From contig OY987263.1 of NCBI GenBank assembly GCA_963920665.1, positions 41,079,218 to 41,143,217 of the forward strand: a stretch of DNA of 64,000 bases. Direction: 5' to 3'. The DNA is from Straminergon stramineum. Lineage: Eukaryota; Streptophyta; Bryopsida; Hypnales; Calliergonaceae. Below, piece after piece: positions 11,847 to 24,200 of this stretch. Each line of letters opens with the position of its first letter. Within the stretch, counting starts at the first letter, position 1. Below the pieces are notes generated by a model. The model was given only the letters and a program-made list of their open reading frames with translations, searched no databases and was not told the DNA's origin. The translations under genes and the position numbers were made by a program.

Positions 11847-12792
11847 CTCCTAAAGGACCAAACGGTATTTTTTGGCAACATAGCAATTTTGGATAGCTCA
11901 CTATGGATGGAATTTTTATTTTTTTTCTTTGAAATTTTCACACAACATGTGCCTGAGGAGTAGCTTTAAGACCCAATAATTTTCATAACTTTTGAATATA
12001 TGGATACAAAATTATTGTATGATATGTTGTTTTCATTGCTTGGCAGGCAAACTGGGCAGCAAAAAAAAATTCTTTAAAAATCACTTTTAAAAAAAATAAA
12101 AATTTGAAATTTATTTTCCTGATTTTTATATACTTGGAAAGCTTTGAATCATTCCATTTTGATTTATAAGATGAAAGTTATGAAGAGTTTTAGTTGTGGG
12201 TAGTTTGTGGGTAGTAATGGAATCTCTACTCTAAAGTAAACTTTGAAGACCTTTATTTCACTCAATTTTTAATGTTTTTGGAAAAAAAATAAAAAAGTGA
12301 GGTGTAGATTGTTTATTACAACAATTTAACCACTGGGATTGGCATTTTTCAATTCCATAAATAAATTAATAACAATTTAGTATTTTGAATCATTCTCTAC
12401 TTTTTTCAACTTACTATTTTTTCCCTATATGTTGTACAATTCCAAATGATCTAAAAATTTTCAAGCATGTAGCCAACATGACTTGAAGAATGAATCCAAA
12501 GAGTTACAATCATTTTGGACATTTTTTCATAATGATCTGACCTTGCGGAGTGCATCTGCCCAGATTTTTGCAGGGCCAAAAAATGGCTTTTTGTCACTTC
12601 AAATGCTAATTTCTTACAATGCAAACAGTGGAAATTTCTGAAATTTTTTCCTTGTCTTCCCAAACCAGCTTACTACAAGATCCTGCGGTTATATTTGTCC
12701 CAAAATGTATTTTTTATAAATTTTTTTACTTGTACTAGAGATGATAGTTTTGGAGCGTTTTTGGTGAAAACATAGTCAAATACCTTTAGGGG
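11847..12792. mobile_element. TTAA-flanked inverted-repeat element B (946 bp)
   Basis: TTAA at 11843-11846 is followed by CTCCTAAAGGACCAAACGG. The right end, on the minus strand, is TTAACCCCTAAAGGTATTTG, with TTAA at 12793-12796. The interior is the reverse complement of element A, so the two lie as an inverted pair about 2.4 kb apart. The first 150 bp also match 63479-63640. No coding capacity is visible. Confidence 0.8.
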
Positions 12793-12796
12793 TTAA

Positions 12797-14122
12797 ATCA
12801 TTTGATCTATTTATAAATTAAACCGATGGGCTTATCCATTGGACTATTTCTATTCTTCATCCAATGGTTACTTGTATTGCTCTTATAGAGAATGTAGAAG
12901 CCAACTGGAACATCCTTAACCGACCTCCAAGAGAAAGCTGAAAATGGTTAAGTTTACTAGACTTCTTGGACCCATGAGGTCTATGATTTGATTCCTACCC
13001 CTATCCATAGCCTAAGTACAATCATCTGATTTGATGCGGGGAACAAAACCCCTTGCTACTAGCCAGCGGTGGTGTCACCCTTGGAGAAAATGCTACGGCT
13101 TGATCAATTTGATACTTCTCTGGTATCACCAAAATAATGCCGTATGCGCCAAAGAAAAACCAAAACCCCAAAATACAATTGTCAACCCACAGTGAGTCTG
13201 TTTAATTTTTTTCCGTGTACCACTGCGCCTCCACTTGTTTCCTGAATGGATTCCACTTGCATCTCATTGGTGGCCTTTTGCGTCTTGTCTTGTTCCATGC
13301 CCACTCAAGCCACTGATTTTTTCCTTATTGGAACGCCGAATTCAACGGGGAAAGCACAGGCCTCCTTCTGAGAAGCATCCCAAGAAGCACCCCTAGGGAG
13401 CGAGCGCCATCAAAAGTCCACCGAGACGATGTAATGACAGAGGGTCAGCGTTGACTTTGATGCCCAGGATGAAAAGTCAGTCGGTCCACTCCAGTTGGAT
13501 GCTTTGCTGTTGGATGGAATGAGGGGTGAAATCCGTCGGTCGAAAATATCATCGCCACCACTAACACGCGTTTTCCTATTAATACCGACGTGCTTCAACT
13601 GGGAAATTTTTTTTAGGCCGGTACAAATGTAGCCTTCCTTGGCTTATTATTAAGATACCACCACTTGGATGTCTGAAGGCAGTTGCAGCTTCTAATTTTG
13701 AAAGTTTCTTTTTTTACCCCTTTAGGTGAGAGAGAATCTACGAGGATTGGGAAATGTAAGTAGATCCAAAGCATTTTGGGGCAAAATATCGCACCATTTT
13801 TTCCATTTTCATTGGGTAGAGATCTACGTTTGCTATAGGTTCTTTTTTCTCCTTCCCATTTATGTGTGTGAACAAATCAAACCCTCAAGGCCCAAGGAGC
13901 CTGTTTTGGGCCTCTCACTTGTTCAATAGGTCAAAGTTATAACTTCATTTTCCTACATTTTAAGAGGTATATTTGAATGAATTTCATATTATGATGTTCA
14001 TATTGAACAGGGAAGTTCAAAAGTACAATTGACATCATGCAATAAGCTTGATGTACAATGCATATTGTCAATCAAAGTTCAAATTTGTGAAAAAGTATAG
14101 AAACTACTTGGGCCTTGATGGG
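12797..14122. other. spacer with a GC-richer island at about 13020-13600
   Basis: The island stands out from the AT-rich surroundings but holds no convincing exon. Its longest open frames are about 60-70 codons and resemble no family known to me. It could be a decayed gene fragment. Confidence 0.4.
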
Positions 14123-14304
14123 TTAACCCCCAAAGGACCATTGTCCCCTTGGGAGACCAAATGGATCTTAGGTAGGTTCTTATGACCTCAAATTTTAGTG
14201 AAACTTTTTCAAACTTTCTTATAAGGTAGAAAAACTTATTAGCTTAGTGGGAATATAATTTTTACTTCAATCGGTGCCTAGGATAAAAAGTTATGCCATC
14301 TTAA

Positions 14305-14875
14305 CCCCTAAAGGACCAAATGACCGTTGAATGTACACAACTAATTTTGGGTAGGTGTGTATAAAGACATATAATAATGGATGTTCTTCAAATTTTGATA
14401 CAAGGTGTGAACATATACCCCCTAAGTGGGAAGGTAATTTTTTTTCTAATCGGATCATGTCCAGATCAAAAGTTATACTACCCTAAACTTTTCCAGCAAT
14501 TTGGGCACCATGTGCAAAACACCTCTTCTACTTTTGAAATTTGGTAGGTACGAAAATTACCTGATACAAGATCCAAACGTCAAATAAAATAACTGTGTGT
14601 AGTATAAAAATCTCACTTTAGGAGGAGTTAAAGGTTGTTGGCCTTGTTGAATAAGGTTGAAAAAAAGCTTTTTCTCCTAACTTCAAACGTTATAATCATT
14701 CAATTGGTACTATCAAAGTTTCTGAAATTTTTTCCACACATTCCCATAGTAGTCTAGTACAAATTTGTATGGTTGAATTTTGATAAAAAAAATTTGTTTC
14801 ATTTTTTTCTCACTGCCTTGAAAAGTGGCAACTTTTCACAATTTCTACCTAAAATGTTCCTTGGTCCTTTAGGGG
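14305..14875. mobile_element. TTAA-flanked inverted-repeat element C (571 bp)
   Basis: Both ends begin CCCCTAAAGGACCAA when read inward, a perfect 15-bp terminal inverted repeat. They are flanked by TTAA at 14301-14304 and 14876-14879. A nearby left-type end, TTAACCCCCAAAGGACCA, is at 14123, and a right-type end, GGTCCTATTGGGGTTAA, finishes at 15628. This suggests nested or tandem insertions. It is non-coding. Confidence 0.8.
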
Positions 14876-14879
14876 TTAA

Positions 14880-15871
14880 ATATAATTTTCACATTACTAA
14901 GCAAAAAAAGAAATCCACAAAAACTTGAAGTTAAATAATTTTTTTTCTTACAGATTATAATTTTTTGAAGCTTTGATTCATTCCATTTGGATTAGTGATG
15001 TGAAATATACGAATAATCTTGTTTTGGGGGCAATGTAAGCATCTTTTTGAAAAAATTAACTCATGAGATTCATTTCTGAACACAATTATCACAATTTTTC
15101 AAAAACAATTGTTTGACAAGGTTAAGTTTACTTGCTAAATCAATCTCACCATTGGGATTATTGTGTTTCAATCCCATCTTAGAGCTATTAATGATTTAGT
15201 TATTTTTTTCCATCTTGGACCTACTTCTCTTTAACTACTTTTTAAAGAATGAAAATGAAGCAATTCTTTTTTGATTTCTTTTCCTAAACTCTTCAACTCA
15301 ATTCTTCAAGACAATTTTTTTAATCCACATTCCTTAGTGCAAATTTTTTCCACAAATGGCAATCAAAGTCATATGAAATTGTAGGCAAGTGCTCAAATTT
15401 TTTTTTTCAAATTTGAATGTTGATATCTTCTAATCTATACAACCAAACTTCATGAAATTTTTACAATATGATCCTAGACAAGTAAAATACAAGATCCTTT
15501 TGTTAAATTCTGAAAAATGTTTTTTTCTTTTTTCTTTTTCTTTTTTTTTAATTCTTGGAGAATCCATAAATAATGGCAATTTTGAGTGGTTTTTGATAGA
15601 ATAATACCCTTGGTCCTATTGGGGTTAAGAACCTTGTTTAAAATCATGTAACATGATGGTGTTTACACTAGAGGTGAGAAGTTGAGGAGATCAAGTTTTC
15701 AACCAATGAAAGCTTTCAGAATTTTAAATATCAAAGAATGTAACTTTAAACTAACAATTTTTAATCTAAGTAAGCAAATGATGTAAATAACATTTTTGTC
15801 TTTTGAGGCAAAAATGTGTTGAATTTTTTAATCCCTTGAAATCATAGTCAAGCTCATTTCAAGAGGTGGGG
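14880..15871. other. repeat-rich spacer with an orphan element end at 15612-15628
   Basis: The right-hand terminus GGTCCTATTGGGGTTAA has no obvious left partner other than the ends at 14123 or 14301. The stretch may be the outer part of an older insertion that element C entered. No gene was seen. Confidence 0.4.
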
Positions 15872-15875
15872 TTAA

Positions 15876-16969
15876 GGGTCATTGTAAGAAACATTATGTT
15901 GTTTTTGAAGTATTTTCAAAAGGCTACAAAGTTGTTTTCCGCTGTAACTTTTGAATTATAAACCCATTGCCTTAACCAAAAAAATTACATTTCTAGATGT
16001 CTTGATTGCAATTGTATCCCTTATTTTCTAGAAATTTTTAAAAATTGTTTTATATTTAAAAGTTAATTTTGTTAATATGTCATACTTTTGGGTATAGTAA
16101 TTTTGAATACTATAAAGTTGTTTAAATTAATGATTTTTAGTTGAAATTTTTGTAGTATATTCCTATAGTTGGTGAACATATTCCTTCTAAAGGACATCTA
16201 AAAAAATATTATTTTATGTCCTCTATATTCGTGCAAAAAGGCCTCCCTTGTGGGTGCACTTCTAAACATGAAAAGTGGTTTAGACCTTGTTTTTTGGTCA
16301 AACCTCATCATTATAAAGTATTCTCAAAATATCAAATGGAATTTTTTTTGGTTCCTTGAAAATAAGATTTCCTATTTTTTACAAATTAAGACATCAAAGT
16401 ATTTATTTTCTAGAACCTATTCTTAGATATAGAATTGTGGGTAGGAAAGGGTTATGTAGAGGTTTTAATTTATAATCAGTCAACAATAGTAAAATTTAAA
16501 AATAAAAAAATTTTCCAATTAGGAAGAGTTTACAATGATGAGGTTTTGACTTAAAAAATGAGGTCTTAACCACTTTTCATGTTAAGAAGTGCACCTACAA
16601 GAGAGGCCTTTTTGCATGAATGTGGAGAACATAAATAATAATGTTTTTTTAGATGCCCTTTAGTAGGAACATGTTCATCAACTATAGGAACATACCACAG
16701 AAATTTCAACTAAAAATCATTAATTTAAACAACTTTATAATATTCAAAACCTCTAAACCTAAAAGTGTGACATGTGAAAAAAATGGACTATTAAATATAA
16801 AACGATTTTTAAATTTTTTTGAAAAACAAGGTACATGATTGCAACCAAGACATCTAGAAATTTGTTTTTCATTTTTGGCAATGGGTTCATAATTCAAAAG
16901 ATATAATAGAGGACAACCACAATCTTGCAAAACATTTCCAAAGATGGTTGGAGTTTCTTGCAATGACCC
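15876..16969. mobile_element. large foldback element with about 450-bp arms, TTAA flanks
   Basis: The left arm (15876 to about 16316) and right arm (about 16531-16969) are inverted copies with scattered mismatches, separated by about 215 bp. Matching blocks include GGGTCATTGTAAGAAAC / GTTTCTTGCAATGACCC, AAGTTGTTTAAATTAATGAT, CAAAAAGGCCTC and CATGAAAAGTGGTT. TTAA flanks both ends (15872-15875 and 16970-16973). The short open frames inside are not convincing genes. Transcription would give a long hairpin RNA. Confidence 0.8.
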
Positions 16970-16973
16970 TTAA

Positions 16974-17839
16974 CTACAATTCTTGGAGACCCGTGGGCCA
17001 AAAGTTTAATAGTTGATCATTTGAAAAGAACTCCCATTCCGAGCTTTCTTAGTTTTGAAAATATACTAGAATATGTATATGGAACACTTTTGTGCCCTCC
17101 TCTCACTACAAAATACCTCCAATATCCACCCACAAACAGTGAACCTTGAGAGGTTTTCTTCAAAGCTTTCGGCGTGGTTCACTCTAGAAACAAGGGGTCC
17201 AAAAAAATTGAAAAATCTCCCTTTGTGAGCACCCTTGTACATCATTGAGAAGTTCTCTTAAGGAAGCCATGACCACTGGATTGGTATACAATGTTAAGAG
17301 AGCATGGAATGGAATTTTTTTTACAAATAAATGATAAAAATTTGAGAATTTTTTTTTGCCACACCTGAAAAATGCACTCCATGTCATTTGAACTTTCTTG
17401 GAAACCCGTGACCTATCATTTCATGGTGTAAAACCATATTCCAAGAACTTCTGGATTTCACCGAATCAAAACCTTCAAAACTTTGGGCCCCTTCACCTTT
17501 GGGTGTGGTGTAAACTGGGCCTGCCTCAGTCTAGTCTTACTTGCAAAGAGGGCCAAAGTCAATATGCCTTCTAGTGGCTACATTGCTGAAGAGTATGCAG
17601 TAAACAACTCATCACTACTGTTTCATCACCGTCGTACTTAATGTACTGCATCGATTCCGGCTTACCATATTTCTCCCCCCAAGACCCCCACTGGATATAG
17701 TTTTGCAATGTTCACACGTACCCAAAGCCAGGAACGCGCCGATGCTTTCGCCAGCACCCGACTAGTTTCTGCAACTTACCTGGTATTCCAACCATTAATA
17801 GGAATTCATTACCGTGTGAATCTGCATCAGAAAATTTCG
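16974..17839. other. spacer before the first duplication copy
   Basis: The first 500 bp are AT-rich. From about 17480 the sequence becomes more balanced in composition but shows no recognised exon. Confidence 0.4.
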
Positions 17840-20800
17840 ACCAAAGAGTGTTCTAACTTTAGACCTGACACCTGCGCATAACGGGGAAGAAGAAGAGATC
17901 CCCATGACCCCAGGCCATCGCCAAGTTGCCATTAGCATTTCAACTTGCACCCACTTGCATTCCGGAGCTGGACCGAGCTTTTCGGCACCACCACTAGCGC
18001 CATCATCTCGTCGCTAGAGCGGTGCCCGATCTTTCTCTGGAGAATCCGTGAGTTCGTGATTTGGCACCTTGTTGCATTCATATTATCAATGACTTTCCTT
18101 GTCAACGCGTTGGATTCGGGAGTCGCACGTTTGCTACTTGCAACGCCGAGCTAGAAAAGCTGTTCGCTTATTACTTGACTATTAAATGTTCTACCATATT
18201 TTTATTTTCAGTTTTAGAAAACAGTGATACCTCTTGCAATGCAAAGCCAGAGTTGTAGTGGGACCCGAGTCAGTAGGAGTAATCGGCCACGAGAACTGAA
18301 GGCACCAAGATGAGTGTTGTGTGATCGAAGGTCTGGTAAACGAACCACTGAGAGTCTGGTTCAAGCCTCTTGGATACAGTGTGTTCTTTGATTCTTTTGA
18401 GATGGTGCTGGTGTGGACTTCAGGATTCCTGCGCAAGGAGTGGTAGTGCACAGCATAGATGACAGGTTTGAGTGTTGTAGTGCGTGTGTAGCTTGGTGCT
18501 GGATCCGGTGTTTCCGGTTTCGGGTCCGTCATCGTTTTACAAGGGTTTTCGGAGGGGGAGGCATTGTAAATGTACGTGAGTGTGAGTTTGGGGGTCTTAC
18601 GATGGTCATTCAGACAGGGTCGGGTTTTGGACAGAGTTCGTTTGAGGACATGTTTTCTATGAAAGTGTTTACTTTCCGTATGCGTTCGCTTGGAAGGCTT
18701 CGTTGTTGGGAGTATTTGAGGGCGGAGACTATGCAAACCTGGGAAATTCAGACTTTGAACTGCCGTTCTCATATTGTCCTCTCCCCACATTATCTCGGTA
18801 CATGTGTGAAAGGTCTGAGTGGGGTCGTCAACAATGTTAGAGTTCGGTGGCAAGCTGGCTTTACATTGTTACATTTGGCTACTTCGATTTATTCTATTCT
18901 ATTAGCGACGGTGCAACAGCAAATTAGTAAAGATTTTCAAATTTTCCAGCCAATACTCTGCTTTATCCAAAATTAGTGTCACACTTCAACCTGCACTAAA
19001 CTAAAATAGTTTGACTTTCGTCATTTTCCGAAAAATGCACTCAAGGATTAGTCAGTGTACCTTGACAACTGGAGATTTTAGAGAAGATTTTAGAAAGGTT
19101 GACAAATTTTCCATGGATTGGTTTTACATTTCGAAAATTAATCCAAAAAATTAAAAATATACTTTCGCCCTACTTTAATTAATCGGTATCTCATAACTTT
19201 TGGAAACGAGTGTCACGTGCTTATCGGATAAGTCGTTGCAGTGGTTAGTAGTGTAGCACTGAGAGCTGCTGAATACACCGTCCTGCAACTTATCATTGCA
19301 GTACGGTGTAGGATACGTCGATTATGTGAAATAGTCAGGCGACACGTTATGTCAGCCTGTGGTAGACTAAAGTCTATTGCAAGGACCAAGTGGCCCATTG
19401 GGTACTACCAAATACCAGTCCTTTTTAATATCTCTCAGTTCAGCGCACATAATTAATAAGCTTAGAAATGAATTTTGGAGCGTTGTGAGTTTGCAGTAAA
19501 GTGTGAATGCACTACGTTCTGGTGCTGCATGGTAACCGGAAACCTGATCATGTGAAAGATCGATTTGAGTTTGCGGACGGCTTAGAACCCTTTTCATACT
19601 TGAACACCTTGTGACATAACAAAGGAACACAGGACATGGTATTAGAGACGGTTGACAGTAAGGGGGTCTGGTTGTGCGCATCATGACATGTAGACTTCTA
19701 TTGATTACATACCACATTGCGGGCACACTTCACGTAGAGTTTCGCCACGCGGTTCTCTTGATTTCTCGCTTCTACGAACGATGATTTTTGTGATGTTGTA
19801 CAGTTGACTACCGGTAGACAGTTTGAGCATTTTCTCTTCACCTGGTCTGTTTGGAATCCTGGAATTATGAATACATGTTCTAGTTTCTTCAGAATTCCTT
19901 TTTCTTCGTCTGAAGTGTTGGAATCCGGGGTTTGGAACTCTTCGTTAGTTCCTGCTACAGAAGCCCTTGTGAAATAGAGAAGGTGTACAATTGACTAACC
20001 TGTTGCAAAATGTTGCGGTATCTGTTTGCAGATGCTCATTTAGACACTTGGAAGTGCACCAAGGAGAGGCTCAGAATTGGCTGAGGGACAGCTGAAGAAT
20101 TCGGAATAATTGCTCTGTTTCTGGAACACAGAAGGTAACCATGTCATGTTGAAACCCAGTGTCAAGCTATGATAAGTTTCTGAAAATGCCGGGTATGAGA
20201 AAAAGGAATACCGTATGATCACAAAAATCCAGTAATGAAGTGAGAAGTTGATAAATGGATAGTGAAAAGGGTACAAATTTCCTGTCTCATCAGAAACCCA
20301 CAAAGTTCTCTGTGGATAGTCATGTGTTGCACGTTGTCCACTGCAAAGACTAAGAATTCATATCAATAGTCGAAGCCCTTTGGAGGCTTGAAATCAACTG
20401 TTGCAAGGTATATTTTGGATAGGAATTGTTAGTGATCGTCAGGCTGTATGAACGTAGTGTCACCTCTTCGTTGTCATTGTCAGGCTGCCTGAGTCTTTCA
20501 GCGTTTCATTTCGTTCATTCTTCTTTCTTGGGTGTCGATTTTCCGTAAGCAGAATTTCTGTATTCAACATGAGTTGAATCTGTTGATTTCCCCTGTGAGT
20601 AAGTTAGTTCTCCAATCCCCAGTGAGTCAAGTCCCCATTCACTCTAAATTTTACTGCAGTTCTCAATGTGGAAAGTTAAGATTGCCCTCATTGAGGATCC
20701 AATATGAGCTCCTTAAACACTAGTTTGAATTGCTAAAGCCATATTTCCAGATTTGCACCACAAACTCTTTTCTACCTGTCCAATGGTGCCAAGAATTTTC

Positions 20801-21264
20801 AGAGCTCACAGGAATTCTTACCACATTTCAGTCCGACGTTACTGGCAACGGAACGTCTCCACTGAATATCGTCATATTCGTTAAATCTGGCTCTGACTCC
20901 GCTGGGCATCTAAGATCCTTGATCTACAACTTAGGTTTTCGAGTTGTATGCACTTGAACGTCTGTGTCACACTGAATTGCACAATATCAACGAATTTCAC
21001 GGCAGTTGATGCAGTACACGGAACTCAGAGCTTAACCATGGACGAAATTATGTCTCTTCCCGTTCTACACCTTAGATTTCAGAGCTCTTTGATTTCGAAT
21101 ATCGCCACAAATGTTGCTGCTCTGAACTGCCTTTTTTCAACGACTTTCTTTAGAATTCATGCCCTACCCTAGCTGAATCTCAGAGCTTATCTAACAGACC
21201 GTGCTCTAATTCATTTCTGTTTCTGCGAGCAGGAGAAACATCAACCTTGATCTGGGTATCCACG
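17840..21264 (+). promoter_or_regulatory. upstream region of receptor kinase 1
   Basis: This 3.4-kb region before the start codon is homologous to the region before receptor kinase 2. An acceptor-like GCGAGCAG ends at about 21232, and its counterpart precedes the other gene. A 5'-UTR intron is therefore plausible. A long open frame at 18191-18853 (-) is not kept in copy B and is probably chance. Confidence 0.45.
20191..20544 (+). promoter_or_regulatory. 354-bp near-identical upstream block, copy A
   Basis: Compared base by base with 49220-49573, it has the same length and a single difference (TTGTCATTGTC here, TTGTCGTTGTC there). The 180 bp immediately to the left differ at many sites, and so does the sequence to the right. 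It ends about 720 bp before the start codon and may be promoter, 5' UTR or intron. Confidence 0.65.
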
Positions 21265-24200
21265 ATGACGCGGCCCTTGCCGCCCTTCCTTGTTCTCACA
21301 CTAGTAGCAGCAACAATCCTAACCCGAACATCGCTATCGGTCTTCGCTCAGTCCGCCCCTTCACAAGCCTACTTCCTCAGCATCGACTGCGGCGCCACCA
21401 CCGCCTACACCGACCCCATCAGCGGCATCAACTGGGTCCCTGATGCCAACTACACTTCAGTCGGCACCAACGTGGCGTCTGTCCCAGGAGGCACCACCAC
21501 CGCCAACAACACGGAGGCTCAAACGCTCCGATACTTCAAAGACTCTCGGAATAAGTTCTGCTACGAGCTTCCCGTGTTGGTCAACCAGACGTATTTGATC
21601 GTTGCGACGTTCTGGTATGGGAACTATGATGCGCTCAGTAAGCCACCCGTGTTTAACATGGCGATCGATGCCACGGAGATGCTGCAAATTGATTTGACTG
21701 CGACGGTGTGGGCGACGAGCATCATGCGGAGGGAGTACGTGAGGAGAGTGGGGCTTGAGCAGACGAGTATGTCGGTTTGTTTTTATCAGGACCCGACGTC
21801 GTTAACCACACCGTTTGTGTCGTCGATTGAGATGAGGCTGTTGGATCCGTTGGCGTATGATCAGCCGTGGATCGATGAAGGGATGTTCTTGATGTCGTTC
21901 ACGCGGCAAGACTTCGGGGGGGTCGGGACCTTGAGGTGAGTGTGCTCTCTGTCGAAAAGTTCCAAGCTCTAGCGTGGGTGAAGAATGAAGAAAAGGCCAG
22001 ATTATTTAACGTCAATTTCGTTAAATCGGCACGATTCCAACTCCAAAATTGTGACTTATATGTACATATAGGTCTAAAATTTAGAAGAGTTATGGATTTA
22101 TGACTCAGATCAGGTGTTTTGAAAGGTTCCAAAGTTTTGGAATAGCGCCAATTTAACGAAATTGACGCCAAAAGAATGAAGCTGAAAAATATATCAAAGA
22201 CTCTTACTATACATGATCTGTTCGTATTTTGTTTAATGTTTCGTCAATATGCTCTTAATTACACAGGTACTTTTAATCTTTCGGCTAGAATCAGAAGGGA
22301 TTTGTGATCTTTTCTGGTTTCGTGCTGTGGTCGTGATGCACTGGTTACATGGGTTCCGAGGCATTATCTTAACGTAGGAAAAGTCGAATTGCACTCTTAT
22401 TCTACTCCGAGCTAGTTGAATATTGAATGCACACATATTCAAGTAACCATGTAGCATGTACACTATCCCTTGCAACATGCCTTTCTAGAAAAGTGACTTG
22501 CATCACTTGTTACTGTTGATCTCTTATCAAAGCTCATATCAGGACAGTATTTCTGAATTCGTTTCAAAGCACGAAGCTCAGTCAGTCTAGACCACGTGTG
22601 ATTCCTGATCTTCTATCGGAACTTGTACTAGAGCCTTACGAAAACGCATTTTAGAGCTGGAAGCAGTGTGTGGCTGTTCAAAAAGGGCAAGTTTTTTATC
22701 TGGTTTGGGAAATGTTAATTGTGTGTATGAAATGCAGATATCCAGATGATGCATATGACCGGGTATGGAGTCCATCAACCATAGATGGAACAACAACAAT
22801 ATCGACAGCATTGACTATATTTGATAAACGGAACCTGGCAATTAAGCCTCCGCAAGCAGTGCTGCAAACGGCCATAACACCGACCAACCTTTCCAACCTC
22901 GTTCTACCTTACCCATACGGAAGTGCTGCCATTCATCTCCAATACGTATATTACTTGTACTTCGCCGAAATTTCAGCCACCGCTACTGCTACTTCCAGGG
23001 AATTTAATGTCAGCATTCCAAATGACACCCCCTTGGATGACTACACGGTCAATATTTATACTCAGTCGGGGGGTACTAACAACGCCTTTGTGGTATACTG
23101 GACCAACATGTCATTGACGGACACGTCGGCCGTGACCCTCAAATTAACTGATCCTCCGACTGTTGATGGTCCCCTTGTCAATGGGGCCGAACTGTTGTGG
23201 AAGTATCCGACTTCTACACTTCCTACTAATGCCGACGATGGTAGGTCACCCTCCCCCATTTCAACGGCAGTGATCAACAGGGGTGTGAGAGCTTGTAATT
23301 TTCAATGCAATTTTTCGCTGTTCGTAGTTTGACCCCCTCTTGATTTGAAAACCAAGATCTTGTTTCCAACCACTCGTCCGGGCGTAGGGTTGTCAAGTTT
23401 TGAATGCAATTACCTCTACATTAGGAACCAAAGCTGATCCCCCTCGTATGTTGAGGGATTAAGTACTGAAGTTTGTGTTTCTGCTGTATGTTCAGCTGCT
23501 GCGCTTGAGACCGTCAAGGTGGCTCTATCGTTGACTAGTTGGTCTGGAGACCCCTGTTTGCCGGTCCCTTATGACTGGATCACATGCAGTGTTGTAACTT
23601 CTCCGAGAGTGATCACAGTGTAAGACTTCTATGGAATTGCATTTGGATGAGGGATGAAATTCTATTCAAGGTCTTATGCAGGCTACAACTTGGACATGGG
23701 CAGCCTTGTATTAAAAGCGTCAGGATTTTTCCGTCGTTGATGATTACTAATTGAATACTTGTTTGTTTTGTTTTTCAGGAATTTAAATGGTTACAATCTT
23801 ACAGGGCCGATTCCCCTTGCTTTTGCACAATTAACTTCTCTTACATCTTTGTAAGTGTTTTGCACCCTAATTGTTGGGTTAGGGGACTTTTATGTGCAAA
23901 GAAATTAATTGGTAGGCATACTAGAGTCATGGGAATGGTGTCTATGGAGAATACATACATTAGGGGTTGTCATAGTTTGCTTTCAATTTCAATTCATCTG
24001 CTGTCAATTGTGTTTACGCCCTGGCCTTTGCAATTCAGAATCTCAAAGTATTGTAGAAATTTCATACTGCTTTACAGGAATTGCCACCATTCATAGCGCA
24101 CTAGCTAGTCTTAAAGACCTGAGAAGAGTGAAACCAAATCAAGTGGTTCCAAGTTGAATGTGTCTTTGTCTTGTTATGCAGGGACCTTTCAGATAACAGT

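Noticed and set aside
16706..16963. 85-codon frame on the minus strand with several cysteines
   Set aside because: It lies wholly within one arm of the foldback element, and the matching arm does not keep the frame.
18191..18853. 220-codon open frame on the minus strand upstream of receptor kinase 1
   Set aside because: The homologous stretch in duplication copy B (47.1-47.7 kb) is broken into short frames by stops and indels, and the protein is low in recognisable features.
20040..20303. 87-codon minus-strand frame kept at equal length in both duplication copies (also 49069-49332)
   Set aside because: Most differences outside the identical block change the amino acid, and the conserved part is explained by the nearly identical DNA block. 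No start context or homology supports a gene.
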